A stretch of 64,000 nt of DNA from the NCBI RefSeq assembly GCF_964030845.1, contig NZ_OZ034983.1, positions 186,001 to 250,000 on the forward strand, in the 5' to 3' direction. Below are positions 1-9,066 of the stretch, piece by piece. The stretch is from Candidatus Fukatsuia endosymbiont of Tuberolachnus salignus. GTDB taxonomy: Bacteria; Pseudomonadota; Gammaproteobacteria; Enterobacterales; Enterobacteriaceae. The notes under the pieces were generated by a model that saw nothing but the letters and a program-made list of their open reading frames with translations, was not told where the DNA came from and ran no database searches. The translations under genes and the position numbers were made by a program. Numbering within the stretch: the first letter of the stretch is position 1; the number at the start of each line of letters is the position of its first letter.

Positions 1-92
1 AGGCGGCAATCAATCGAATCCAGGTAGTACATGACTGGGATGAGTGTGAGTAGCCAACGCCGCCACAACTTGAAAGGCGAAGGGTATGTTAA
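1..92 (-). repeat. ERIC element, partial
   Basis: This matches the reverse complement of the fuller ERIC copy at 10833-10963: the inner AGGCGGCAATCAATCGAATC and the outer GCAACTTGAAAGGCGAAGGG-like segment are both present. About 11 bases of one arm of the central palindrome (CAGTCATGTAC) are missing, and the distal end lies outside the window. It sits just past the end of trbL, so it may form the 3' end of the trb transcript. Identification as ERIC rests on the typical outer TATACCC/GGGTATA ends and the ACTCATCCCAGTCA core. Confidence 0.75.
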
Positions 93-139
93 TATCGATA
101 GTTTGACACGCCCCTATTCCAAGATAAATATTGATTCGA

Positions 140-1486
140 TTAGTTTTTGTTGACAAAAGCGGCAGCTTCTTCGTTCATTCCCGCCACCAGAGGCTTAGCT
201 TGACTCACAACAGGAGGGGCATTAGCAGAAACATCCGTCTGTTGTTGTACGCTGCTACTGCCGGTACTGTTATTGTCACTTCCAGCATTCGCCATAAGAT
301 TTTGTGCGTGTTGTGATGGCTGCGGGTTTGGCGCTGTCCCCTGTTGTGCCGATTTTGTACTTACGTCAGCGGTAAAACCGCCAGAACTCGCCATCGCTGA
401 TGCAAAACCACTACTACCACCTGTGCCCCCACCGCCACCACTGCTTCCGCCAGAAAGTATACCGCTCCCTCCGGCCATCTGCTGCGCGGATTGAAAGGCG
501 GTTTGAAGTGTAGAAGATCCGCCACCTACTATATTAGTTGCGCCAGTCAACGCCATGGCACCACCGGTTGCCGCCGCTGCCGCCGCCATGCCTACGGCAC
601 CGCCAGTAAAATTACCGCTCAAGCCAGCGCCACCAAAATTCCCATTGTCAATAATACTGCCGATCAACGGAGGGATCTTATTGGTGAGGAAAAATAGCAT
701 AATAGAAGCAACAAACATGATCCCCAGCTCTTTTAAGTTGGCTCCACCGCCCATATCAGCATAATACTGATCGATGAAGGTTTTTCCGATACCGATTAAC
801 AGCAGCATTGCCATAAGCTGAGCGCCGACACTCAGCACCGTTTTGTAGAAGCTAATCGCAATATCAGACGTCCAGCGAGAGCCTCCAAATCCAAGAAAGA
901 AGACACCGCCATAAATCAAAATCCACGCTGAAATGAAAAGCAGTAACAAGTTGATACCGATTAAGGTCAACACAAAGAGAATGACGATGGAGATGAGAAT
1001 ACCCATTGCGCTATCCACTGGCGACCATATCGACGATTGATCCAATACTTTAAAAAAAATATCAAAACCAATTTGCACCACACCGCCGGGTGTGAATTCA
1101 GTCTTTATGCCTATTGCCTTACTGCCTATTTGCCACATCGATTTAATAATGGTATCGCCGATAGCGGGGCCATTGACCAGGATCCACCAAAAAAAGCCGG
1201 TAACGCCAAAAAAGCGGACAGTTTCGGCAAAAAACTCCTGAATATCCGCCTTCCTCAAGATCATCATGCCGTAGGTCCACACCATGCTAATGAGTACCAA
1301 CCCCCAAAATAGCCAGGTAGCGTACTCCACCATAACCGTACCCCAGGCACTTGCGGCATTTTGATAACGGCTTAATATTTTATCAAATACATTGGTATCC
1401 ATAGGTGCCGCATAAGCGGACACCGAATAAAAGAATATCAAGCCGAAGGTGGCAACAGACAAAACACCCAGGATGCGTTTGTTCAT
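140..1486 (-). CDS. trbL: TrbL/VirB6-like inner-membrane protein of T4SS
   Basis: 448-residue polytopic inner-membrane protein, the TrbL/VirB6 component thought to line the inner-membrane channel of a type IV secretion system. A signal-like hydrophobic stretch covers about residues 5-26, followed by membrane segments at about 58-75, 88-108, 160-195, 205-225 and 250-268. The last 150 residues are a low-complexity Gly/Ser/Gln/Ala tail, as is usual for TrbL. It is the last gene of the trb operon, 14 bases downstream of trbJ. RP4 trbK, normally between trbJ and trbL, is absent. RP4 TrbL is somewhat longer, the difference lying in the variable tail. The frame is intact. Confidence 0.87.
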   Translation of the reverse strand: MNKRILGVLSVATFGLIFFYSVSAYAAPMDTNVFDKILSRYQNAASAWGTVMVEYATWLFWGLVLISMVWTYGMMILRKADIQEFFAETVRFFGVTGFFWWILVNGPAIGDTIIKSMWQIGSKAIGIKTEFTPGGVVQIGFDIFFKVLDQSSIWSPVDSAMGILISIVILFVLTLIGINLLLLFISAWILIYGGVFFLGFGGSRWTSDIAISFYKTVLSVGAQLMAMLLLIGIGKTFIDQYYADMGGGANLKELGIMFVASIMLFFLTNKIPPLIGSIIDNGNFGGAGLSGNFTGGAVGMAAAAAATGGAMALTGATNIVGGGSSTLQTAFQSAQQMAGGSGILSGGSSGGGGGTGGSSGFASAMASSGGFTADVSTKSAQQGTAPNPQPSQHAQNLMANAGSDNNSTGSSSVQQQTDVSANAPPVVSQAKPLVAGMNEEAAAFVNKN

Positions 1487-1500
1487 TGGATTTTCATTCC

Positions 1501-2292
1501 TTACCAGGACCAGGTTTTCACTGTAGGACTGGAAATATTACTGCTATTACGTAGCTGTCGTGACGATGCCATTGCCTGTGCTTCACTATCGGCAATCACT
1601 TGCGCACGGGTAGCTTCTGCATTCTGTTGCGCCATAAGTAATCCACGAATTTGTAATAACTGGTTTGCCTGTGCACTGGCGAGTTGGCTCGCTGCTTGTG
1701 CTGCCTGCATTTGACTCTTAGCACTTTCAACCTGACTTTGCAATTTCGTTAATTGACCCGAGTCTTTCTGTAAAGATTTTTGCTGTTGATCGATACCTGT
1801 CAATACAGCATCGTAGGCAAGTTTCTGTACTTCTGAAGCATTATCTTGTGCCTTAAGTAGTTCTTGACGTTGTGAATCAGTACATCCACCACTGGTAAAG
1901 CAGGGTGACGAAAGATGACCCTTTAGGTCTTTATATTGTAACAAATATTGTTCTAGACCACCGAGCTTCCTTTTATAATCGTTTAAGGTGTTTTGTGCTT
2001 GGAGCAATTTTTCTGTGCTTGCGAGCGGATCATCCCAATTATAAGAGCTCAATTTTTCTACCATTTCTTTATAATGGTTTATTTGTTGTCTATAGTGGTT
2101 TACCTGTTTCATGTAGTGCAGGCCCTGCTCTAATTTGGTACCTGCAGTGGTAAGAGCATTTGCGCCCGATACTGCTGTATGGGGTACATCGAACACAGGC
2201 CATGCAACCACCTGTTGTGACATCAATCCAGCGATAATCATTGTTAATACATTAATTTTGGACGTTAACGTTTGCTTCACATTTTTTTTCAT
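1501..2292 (-). CDS. trbJ: TrbJ/VirB5-like periplasmic protein of T4SS
   Basis: 263 residues with an N-terminal signal peptide (hydrophobic core at about 15-30, cleavage near VAWPVF) and long Gln/Ala/Lys-rich helical, coiled-coil-prone segments at about 50-235. This is the profile of P-type conjugative transfer protein TrbJ, a VirB5-like minor pilus or adhesion component exported to the periplasm. It lies between trbI (17 bases upstream) and trbL (14 bases downstream), the RP4 order. A Cys pair sits in the middle (SPCFTSGGCTD). The C terminus runs to an ordinary stop and the frame is intact. Confidence 0.85.
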   Translation of the reverse strand: MKKNVKQTLTSKINVLTMIIAGLMSQQVVAWPVFDVPHTAVSGANALTTAGTKLEQGLHYMKQVNHYRQQINHYKEMVEKLSSYNWDDPLASTEKLLQAQNTLNDYKRKLGGLEQYLLQYKDLKGHLSSPCFTSGGCTDSQRQELLKAQDNASEVQKLAYDAVLTGIDQQQKSLQKDSGQLTKLQSQVESAKSQMQAAQAASQLASAQANQLLQIRGLLMAQQNAEATRAQVIADSEAQAMASSRQLRNSSNISSPTVKTWSW

Positions 2293-2309
2293 CTTACTTC
2301 TCCTTGACG

Positions 2310-3650
2310 TTAGTAATCGAACGATTGGTAGGCTTTGGTGAAAGTAATGTCTTTTATGATAATGATGTTGAAGCGATAACCAGGCCGAATTTCTAATGTC
2401 GGCGCAATATTGAGATTTTTTTCAATCATCTTAGTGATAACTTGACCAAACTGTTGGCCAAGGGCTTGGCTCATTTGGCTATTCATATTGGGGCTTTTAT
2501 CTTTATTTCCGCTATTGTCTTGGTCTTGACTATAGGATATACCCGCAGTGACAACAGACATCAGTAACGCTGAGGAAAAAATACGAAAATAATGATTATT
2601 CACCTGATCACGGAAACCAGAATAGCCCGCGTTATCGGCACCGGGCATCGCGCTAATATCGAGCGCTTTACCATCAGGAAAAATTAAACGCTGCCAGGCA
2701 ATCATGACTGCGGATTGTCCGTAGGCAACATCACTGGTATAAGCGCCCAGCAGACGAGTACCCTGTGGGATTAAGAGGTATTTGCCGGTTGCTGTGTCGT
2801 ATACATCCTGTGATACCTGTCCCATGATTTGTCCCGGTAAATCGGAATTGACTCCACTGATCATCACGCCCGGGATCACCCCCCCTGCACGGATTTCAAA
2901 TGCTGAACGTGGTACTTGCATTTTTTCATTCAGCTGCCAGCGATCGGTTTGCTCTTTGTTAGCGAATTGGTTAATGTCGTTGCGCGTGCTTAAGGTGGAA
3001 CCAGATTGAGCTCCCAATTGAGAAGCAGCGATACTTGATTGAATTTTCGATACCTGTGCTTGATAGTCAAGGTTTAGGTCAATCGATGCTTGCTTATCAA
3101 TTTCCTGCTGTACAGCGTCGATACCAAATGTGTTATCACGGTTTTGTGGTGAGTGATTACCGGAGACAGAGTTTGACGTCAGCTGGCTCGATATCGGTAT
3201 CGCGGTTTTCGCTCTCACGGCTTCTTGAAACTGCTGCATTTTTTCTGCGTGCCTTTGCTGTTCCACAGGATCCGGTTCTGTGGGTATCGGTGTTTCCTGA
3301 GTAGCTTGTATCGACGAGAGATCAGTGCCGCCTATGGGCAACGAGGGCAGGTTATCGATAAACTTTTCGGTGGGTTCGGGCAAAGGCTCAGGCGTCTCAG
3401 ACGGGATTAAACCGACGCACCGACCCGCTACCACACTCATTGCCATCGTAGAAGTATCGGTGTTTTTATTCGAAGTCTGTGATATGTCTTCCTCGTTTTG
3501 TACCTTATTTGCCCGTTTGACAGCAACCATAGCGACCAACAACACAAAAATGCCAACGGCGACAACCGCGATGATCAGCGGAAAATTGTTGACACGGCGG
3601 ACACCATTTTTGGGCTTATCACCGATAGAAAGTTCAGTGTCATCTGCCAT
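2310..3650 (-). CDS. trbI: TrbI/VirB10 core-complex protein of T4SS
   Basis: 446 residues. A short cytoplasmic N terminus precedes one membrane helix at about 25-44, then a Pro/Gln/Ser-rich periplasmic linker to about residue 235, and a conserved C-terminal TrbI/VirB10 domain (about 240-440). That domain carries the family hallmarks IPQGTRLLG, QRLIFPDG and a closing PGYRFNIIIIKD. VirB10 proteins span both membranes and couple ATPase energy to the outer-membrane channel. The gene follows trbH by 5 bases and precedes trbJ by 17. The start has a canonical ATG and all domains are present. Confidence 0.93.
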   Translation of the reverse strand: MADDTELSIGDKPKNGVRRVNNFPLIIAVVAVGIFVLLVAMVAVKRANKVQNEEDISQTSNKNTDTSTMAMSVVAGRCVGLIPSETPEPLPEPTEKFIDNLPSLPIGGTDLSSIQATQETPIPTEPDPVEQQRHAEKMQQFQEAVRAKTAIPISSQLTSNSVSGNHSPQNRDNTFGIDAVQQEIDKQASIDLNLDYQAQVSKIQSSIAASQLGAQSGSTLSTRNDINQFANKEQTDRWQLNEKMQVPRSAFEIRAGGVIPGVMISGVNSDLPGQIMGQVSQDVYDTATGKYLLIPQGTRLLGAYTSDVAYGQSAVMIAWQRLIFPDGKALDISAMPGADNAGYSGFRDQVNNHYFRIFSSALLMSVVTAGISYSQDQDNSGNKDKSPNMNSQMSQALGQQFGQVITKMIEKNLNIAPTLEIRPGYRFNIIIIKDITFTKAYQSFDY

Positions 3651-3655
3651 TGCGA

Positions 3656-4135
3656 TTACTCCTTACGGATCCAAGCACTAGCCGGATACAGCTTACCCTC
3701 AGGGGTGAGCGTGAAAACACGGCTGATAGATTGATTACCAATCTGCAGGGTGACACGATAAAGATCCGTCGATTTCGGCGCATCGACAATGTAATGCAGA
3801 TCAAGGTAACGCAAATCAGGATGAGGCGCTGCAGCGACCACACTGGCTTGCGGACGACGAGTGCGTTTGGGCGTGGTATATTCCATCAGGGAATACCCTT
3901 TGGCGCGTAGCGCTACCACCAAGGTCGCACCGTACGTATCTTGTATCGGCTGTTTAAGACACAAATGTGTTTGTGCAGGCGGATATAACGTTAATAATTG
4001 CGCCACCGTGTCCTGCGCCATTTTCTGATTCAAATGAACCGGCGCAGCGGCATAATTGCCATATCCTCCGTTTGATGTGCAGCCGCTGAGAGCGGCTAAG
4101 CTGACCATCAGCAGCATCACCTTTTTATACATCAT
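3656..4135 (-). CDS. trbH: TrbH/VirB7-like lipoprotein of T4SS
   Basis: 159-residue small lipoprotein. The N terminus has a short positive region, a hydrophobic core and a lipobox (LAALSGC) whose Cys at about residue 19 would be lipidated. In RP4 systems TrbH occupies the VirB7 role, anchoring TrbG/VirB9 in the outer membrane. The sequence itself is weakly conserved, so the call rests on the lipobox, the size and the fixed position between trbG (1-base overlap) and trbI (5 bases). Confidence 0.8.
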   Translation of the reverse strand: MMYKKVMLLMVSLAALSGCTSNGGYGNYAAAPVHLNQKMAQDTVAQLLTLYPPAQTHLCLKQPIQDTYGATLVVALRAKGYSLMEYTTPKRTRRPQASVVAAAPHPDLRYLDLHYIVDAPKSTDLYRVTLQIGNQSISRVFTLTPEGKLYPASAWIRKE

Positions 4136-5040
4136 TATTTCCCCTTGGTGATAGTAATGCGATTCTGGCTCGAACCCACGCCAGAAATCAGCATAGCTTT
4201 CTCAAAAACAGTATCGACGATGTAACGGTTTCCTTGCACACGGTAGTTAACCATCTGGGTTTCTCCATCGGACAAACGAGAGCCATTTTTACGAATGACC
4301 AACAGTACCGGCGCTTCGCTTTGTTTCATTGTTGCTGGCATTTCAATGATGGTTTTACGACCATCGTTATACACACGCGTTGGTTTCCAACGTGCTGAGC
4401 CTTTGAGATCATAATTGAAATCAAGATCGCCTAAGTATTCACCCGTTTGTGGAATGGTTTTTTCCTGACGTTCTTTCACTTTATTCTCACGGATGGCATT
4501 CCATTTTGCCTGTGCATCTTCTGGATAAGTAAAGGAAACAAACGGCATAAACTGATTGCGACTCGAACGCAAACGGAAATGGTAAGTCCGGCGGTTGGTC
4601 GTGACTACCATGGAGGTATCCAAGCCAACATCGAGTGGTTTGATCAGCAAATGCATCATTTTGGCGTCACCTGCACCGGTAATTGCCGGTTCGACATTAA
4701 AACGGGGATCACCGACGTTAAGATTGTTAACCTGTTCACCAGGTTGCAACGCCACATCGCACACCTGCAGAACCGCACAGAGGATCTGTGTTTGGCCGGT
4801 AGTGTAGACATAATTAATAGCCCCGTTTTGTCCGGCAAACGGCTTACTTGTGGTGCTACCGGTTTGCCACTGTTGCCCGATAGAGAGCGCCGCCTTCTCT
4901 TGTGATGTCAGTAGTGGATCATTGTCAGAGAAATACTGTTCAGCTAACTGATTATCAGCAGGGACAGCCATGGTCGCCCTCGGTATCAAACCGAAAATCA
5001 AAGCAAAAACTATTTGCTTCATAACGAAAATTTTTTTCAT
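4135..5040 (-). CDS. trbG: TrbG/VirB9 outer-membrane core protein of T4SS
   Basis: 301 residues with a signal peptide (about 1-25, cleavage near TMAVPA) and a TrbG/VirB9/CagX domain through to the C terminus. Recognisable features are the N-terminal beta domain with TGQTQILCAVLQVCDVALQP and the C-terminal LVIRKNG and VNYRVQGNRYIVD stretches. VirB9 proteins form the outer-membrane ring with VirB7 and VirB10. A second ATG follows at codon 7, but the first has the better upstream purine run (TGAGG). It overlaps trbH by one base. Confidence 0.92.
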   Translation of the reverse strand: MKKIFVMKQIVFALIFGLIPRATMAVPADNQLAEQYFSDNDPLLTSQEKAALSIGQQWQTGSTTSKPFAGQNGAINYVYTTGQTQILCAVLQVCDVALQPGEQVNNLNVGDPRFNVEPAITGAGDAKMMHLLIKPLDVGLDTSMVVTTNRRTYHFRLRSSRNQFMPFVSFTYPEDAQAKWNAIRENKVKERQEKTIPQTGEYLGDLDFNYDLKGSARWKPTRVYNDGRKTIIEMPATMKQSEAPVLLVIRKNGSRLSDGETQMVNYRVQGNRYIVDTVFEKAMLISGVGSSQNRITITKGK

Positions 5041-5056
5041 AACGAAAGCCTCAGGT

Positions 5057-5758
5057 TTAAAGTTGCTTCGACCAATTAAAATCTTTGATAAAGATGTAAT
5101 GCGGATTCATAAATATTTCTGCTGACGGCATATTGGCATCCTTATTTTGGTAAATAGTAACCAGTGCACGCATTCTGGACGGTTCACCTTTAGGTGAACC
5201 TTCTCGTGCTCGTATGGTTTCAATCCAGTCGACTTGCCAGGAATCTTTTGACTGCTGGATGACCGATTTAATATCCACGCTTACTGTCTCATTCGCGGCT
5301 CTGTTAAAAGGGTTGGCTTCCTGGCTACCATTTAAGTAATCGTTAGCTTTGATGGTGGCGGGATCGTTGGGCGCTAAATAGCTATAGGTGCGTATTACTG
5401 CTTTACGTTGTACCTCCGCATCCGGTGTAACCAGGCGGATATTATTTATCCAGTCAGCAACCGCAGAGCGATAGTTATCAACCTTGGCTTGAGGAATATG
5501 ATCGGCACGTGTCATCGAGATCGTATTACCGCTACAATCTTGTTGATATATCAAGGGAATAAATTTGGATTGGCTACCGATGTAGATAAGCCCCCCCACT
5601 GCACTGAGTGTTATCAAGAGACATATCAGGCTGAAAAAAATAGCTAAGGTGCTATATTCCATCACGCTACCAACATGGCTATTCCAGGAACGACGCGCAT
5701 TGGTATAAGGGTTGGTTGTGTTGTTCGCCGGCGCCGTTTTTTTTCCGAAAATACTCAT
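5057..5758 (-). CDS. trbF: TrbF/VirB8 inner-membrane protein of T4SS
   Basis: 233 residues, starting at the ATG of MSIFGKKTAPANN, four bases beyond the trbE stop. Longer frames upstream would run deep into trbE. One membrane helix lies at about 35-60, followed by a periplasmic VirB8-like domain. Family signatures include an N-terminal NPYTNARRSWN and a C-terminal PHYIFIKDFNWSKQL. VirB8/TrbF is an assembly factor linking the inner-membrane platform to the core complex. It is co-directional with and tightly coupled to trbE and trbG. Confidence 0.9.
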   Translation of the reverse strand: MSIFGKKTAPANNTTNPYTNARRSWNSHVGSVMEYSTLAIFFSLICLLITLSAVGGLIYIGSQSKFIPLIYQQDCSGNTISMTRADHIPQAKVDNYRSAVADWINNIRLVTPDAEVQRKAVIRTYSYLAPNDPATIKANDYLNGSQEANPFNRAANETVSVDIKSVIQQSKDSWQVDWIETIRAREGSPKGEPSRMRALVTIYQNKDANMPSAEIFMNPHYIFIKDFNWSKQL

Positions 5759-5762
5759 GCTG

Positions 5763-8339
5763 TTACTCCACCGTCTTTGGGATATAGTCGTTAAGATCAA
5801 GCCCTTTAAGGCGTGCCCATTCATAGCTCCAAGTTTGGCCGTGCTTCGCTTCAAGTTTTCTAATAGTAGCGATAGATTCTTTGTCAGTAGAACCGACAAA
5901 AGCGAGTGCTAGCGGACCCAGTGCCAATTGATACAAACGTCGACCATTCTCAGATACGTAATAATAATCACGCTTGGGAACAGCAGAGGCGATGATTTCA
6001 ATCTGGCGTGGGTTTAACCCCATGTTGGCGTAAATTGCTGCGGTTTTTTCCTCGCGGGCGTTAGGGTTAGCAAGATAAATACGACAGGCTGTCGATTCGG
6101 TAATGATATCGAGGATGCCAGATTTCAGGGCTTCAGAAATACTCTGGGTCGCCATCAGTACCGCACAATTTTTTTTCGCCATCGAACGTAACCATTCCTC
6201 GATTTTATCGCGGAAGGCCGGATGAGAGAGCATCAACCAGGCTTCATCGAGGATCAGTAACGTTGGCCAGCCTTCGGCTTCATCTAACGACTCTTCGATG
6301 CGCATAAATAGGTAAAGCAACACGGGTAAGGCGAATTTTTCGCCTAAACCCAGCAACTGTTCAATCTCGAAGGTCATAAAACTGGACAGATGTAAACCGT
6401 CTTCGCTGGCATCAAGCAGGTGTCCCATGTTGCCATCCACCGTATAGGGTTTTAGTGCTTCACGAATTTCAGCATCTTGCACGGTGACACTAAATTCAGA
6501 CAGCGTTTTTGCATGGCTATCGCTCATACTCATAATAGCGGTAGCGATTTCATTGCGCTGCACCGGCGTAGTAATGACACCATTCAATGCCAAAATGATA
6601 TCGATCCATTCCATAGCCCATGCACGGCGGGCACGCGTGTCGATTCGTGCTAACGGTGCAAAAGCGAGCGTATCATCGCTACCTGCGATGGTAAAATGCA
6701 ACCCCCCCGCCGCTTTACAGGTTGGGTACATCGATAATCCCTTGTCAAAGGCATAAATACGTGCTCCCAGATAACGACGCCACTGAAAAGCAACCAAACC
6801 GAGCTTGGTTGATTTACCGGTACGCGTGGGTCCGAAAATAATACTGTGTCCAAGATCACGGACATGTAAATTCATGCGAAACGGCGAATTTCCGCTGGTT
6901 ATGGCATGTAACAACGCTGGTGCGTTGGGTGGAAATAGCGGTGAAGGTGCACGATTTTCACCCGTCCAGATGGTGCTGGTCGGTAACAAATCCGCCACAT
7001 TCATGGTATTAAGTATCGGACGCCTAATATTTTCAACGCCATGCCCCGGCAATGATCCCATAAAGGCATCCATCGTATTGATAGTTTCAACACGCGCGGC
7101 AAAGCCTAACCTGGTGATGGCTTTTTCAATTTGTCGCGCTGCAGCTTCTACTTGTTCACGGTTATCATTCATCAAAATGACCACACTGGTGTAATAACCC
7201 TGTGCGATCATATTACTGTTGGTTTCTGCGATCGCCGATGAAGCATCGGCAACCATGGCTAATGCATCTTCATCTACGGTGCCACTGTTGGTATTGAACA
7301 CTTGATCGAAAAAACCACGTATTTTTTGCTTCCATTTTTTGCGGAATTTTTCCAGGTGTGAAATCGCTTCATGCTGATCCATAAAAATAAACCGTGACGA
7401 CCAACGATATTCGATAGGTAATTCTGCCAAGGTTGACAGGATCCCTGGGTAAGATTCAAGGGGAAAGCCCTCGATGGCAACGACTTGAATAAAATGTTGC
7501 CCTATTTTCGGCACTATGCCCGTCCATAACTCTTGTCCACCAATAAGCCCATCGATGTACATCGGATTACTTGGCAACTGAATGGGATGATTCAACCCCG
7601 TGACACAAAATTGCAACCACTGTAAAAATTGGTCATGTGTGACGGTTGAGCTATCTTCGTTGATGATTTTCTGACTGCGCAGTCTTTCCATGTTGACCGC
7701 TGCCGATAAACGTGATTCGAAGTTAACCACTTCACGTTTAAATTGTTCGATTAAATGCGTGGTTTGCAGTTTTTTATTTTTCTTATGCGCATCATCATCA
7801 AACATTAACTCGACAAACTTCCGTTCAGCCAACATAGGTGGAAACCAAGTCAGAGTAATGACAAAAAAACCTTCGTAAAGGGTACCCAGATTTTCGAACA
7901 GATTACGCCGTTCTTCGTCAATCGCTGCTGAAATCGGATCGGTAAAATGTGATAGCCTTCTTTCGCTGTAGTTGGGTGCCGGTCTGCGTACTGCATCCAC
8001 ATGCAACAACCAGCCGTTATCCATATTGGCAAACGCCTGGTTGATACGGAACGAAATCATCTCGCGTTCGGAATCAGTGGCACTGGCGTTATCGGCTCCA
8101 CGATAAAACCAGGCTGCCATAAAAGAGCCGTTCTTACCGACAATCACACCGTCATCCACCACGGCGGCGTAATTGAGTAAATCTGCCAATCCATCATCAC
8201 TAGAATGATGTTTTTTTAGCCTCAAGCTCGCATTAACCACGCAAACACGCGTAAACAACGTGCAAAGTAACACTATGCCTAAGACAGCAATGACCATCGT
8301 TATCACAACGGGTATAACTTCTTTCGTGATCACCATCAT
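5763..8339 (-). CDS. trbE: TrbE/VirB4 ATPase of T4SS
   Basis: 858-residue VirB4-family ATPase that powers pilus assembly and substrate passage at the inner membrane. A hydrophobic N terminus (about 8-30) is typical of TrbE. The N-terminal CagE/TrbE domain covers about 45-440. The C-terminal AAA domain has Walker A GPTRTGKST at 503-511, Walker B LLILDEAW near 697, and the MATQS motif near 734. The length is normal and the frame is unbroken. It overlaps the trbD stop by four bases (ATGA type), showing translational coupling. This is the best conserved gene of the cluster. Confidence 0.95.
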   Translation of the reverse strand: MMVITKEVIPVVITMVIAVLGIVLLCTLFTRVCVVNASLRLKKHHSSDDGLADLLNYAAVVDDGVIVGKNGSFMAAWFYRGADNASATDSEREMISFRINQAFANMDNGWLLHVDAVRRPAPNYSERRLSHFTDPISAAIDEERRNLFENLGTLYEGFFVITLTWFPPMLAERKFVELMFDDDAHKKNKKLQTTHLIEQFKREVVNFESRLSAAVNMERLRSQKIINEDSSTVTHDQFLQWLQFCVTGLNHPIQLPSNPMYIDGLIGGQELWTGIVPKIGQHFIQVVAIEGFPLESYPGILSTLAELPIEYRWSSRFIFMDQHEAISHLEKFRKKWKQKIRGFFDQVFNTNSGTVDEDALAMVADASSAIAETNSNMIAQGYYTSVVILMNDNREQVEAAARQIEKAITRLGFAARVETINTMDAFMGSLPGHGVENIRRPILNTMNVADLLPTSTIWTGENRAPSPLFPPNAPALLHAITSGNSPFRMNLHVRDLGHSIIFGPTRTGKSTKLGLVAFQWRRYLGARIYAFDKGLSMYPTCKAAGGLHFTIAGSDDTLAFAPLARIDTRARRAWAMEWIDIILALNGVITTPVQRNEIATAIMSMSDSHAKTLSEFSVTVQDAEIREALKPYTVDGNMGHLLDASEDGLHLSSFMTFEIEQLLGLGEKFALPVLLYLFMRIEESLDEAEGWPTLLILDEAWLMLSHPAFRDKIEEWLRSMAKKNCAVLMATQSISEALKSGILDIITESTACRIYLANPNAREEKTAAIYANMGLNPRQIEIIASAVPKRDYYYVSENGRRLYQLALGPLALAFVGSTDKESIATIRKLEAKHGQTWSYEWARLKGLDLNDYIPKTVE

Positions 8340-8647
8340 TGGTATTGCTGTCCTTGAGAAACCGTATTAGAGCGAAACGGTGTTGAGCGTGGTGGATAAT
8401 AAGGTTTGTATCGCCGGTGGCGCAGATAAACGAAACGCATTTTCGGGTCTGCTTTGGCCATTTTTCGCAAAATCCAGATCACGGAAAACCACATAACAGT
8501 GCCAAAGATAGCCGCATTCCAATCTTGTACTGCTACCACCAAAATTGCAGCAAGCAAACCGGAAAACATCACCATTTCACGATCACCTCCCATGAAAAGA
8601 TTATCTCGGTTACTCACTCTGCGAATACAGATCGTTCGTAGTGCCAT
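8336..8647 (-). CDS. trbD: TrbD/VirB3 inner-membrane protein of T4SS
   Basis: 103 residues from the ATG of MALRTICIRRVSNRD, which matches the usual TrbD beginning. A second in-frame ATG four codons upstream (8659) would overlap trbC by ten bases and has no better ribosome site. The conserved NLFMGGDREMVMFSG motif is followed by paired membrane helices (about 28-70) and a basic tail. TrbD/VirB3 associates with VirB4 at the inner membrane, and the four-base overlap with trbE fits that. Confidence 0.9.
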   Translation of the reverse strand: MALRTICIRRVSNRDNLFMGGDREMVMFSGLLAAILVVAVQDWNAAIFGTVMWFSVIWILRKMAKADPKMRFVYLRHRRYKPYYPPRSTPFRSNTVSQGQQYQ

Positions 8648-8649
8648 AC

Positions 8650-9066
8650 CTATACCCATCTCATTGGTATAAGATCGATTAAGTTATGTGATAACGAGGC
8701 TATCTCAGCACCCTTTCCGGTAATTGCTGTAAGCATGCTATCTGCCGTCACAATAAAAGAAACAACTAAAACAGCGAAAATCAACGAGCGTAAAAAACCG
8801 TTCATTTCACCACCAAAAATCAGTGCTGCCCCTGCACCGACTAGGCCAATAATGGCTGCCGCAAAGGCAAAGGGGCCACTCACCGAGGTACGGATCTTGG
8901 TGAGATAAGTATCGAAAGGAAGAGAATCAGCACCAGCAGAGGTAACTTGGGTGGCGAAGGCTGGATGTGTGCTTATCAACAACAAAACGATACCCATAAC
9001 CAGTAACAGGCGATGACTGACAGTAAAACGAGACACAGTGAAAAATGGCATGTTGGCTTTCCTCAA
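8650..9066 (-). CDS. trbC: TrbC/VirB2 major pilin of T4SS
   Basis: 138-residue prepilin. A long leader (about 1-38, hydrophobic core 16-36, cleavage after AFA) precedes a mature part with two hydrophobic helices (about 62-82 and 88-108), the TrbC/VirB2 plan. The first helix has the Gly/Ala-rich IIGLVGAGAALIFGG stretch typical of pilins. RP4 TrbC is further cyclised by the TraF peptidase; no traF homologue is in this window. The gene overlaps the trbB stop by four bases and ends two bases before trbD. Confidence 0.9.
   Translation of the reverse strand: MRKANMPFFTVSRFTVSHRLLLVMGIVLLLISTHPAFATQVTSAGADSLPFDTYLTKIRTSVSGPFAFAAAIIGLVGAGAALIFGGEMNGFLRSLIFAVLVVSFIVTADSMLTAITGKGAEIASLSHNLIDLIPMRWV

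Noticed and set aside
131..316. Plus-strand open frames opposite trbL and other trb genes
   Set aside because: They are antisense shadows of well-conserved genes, with low-complexity or unlike-protein composition and no ribosome sites.
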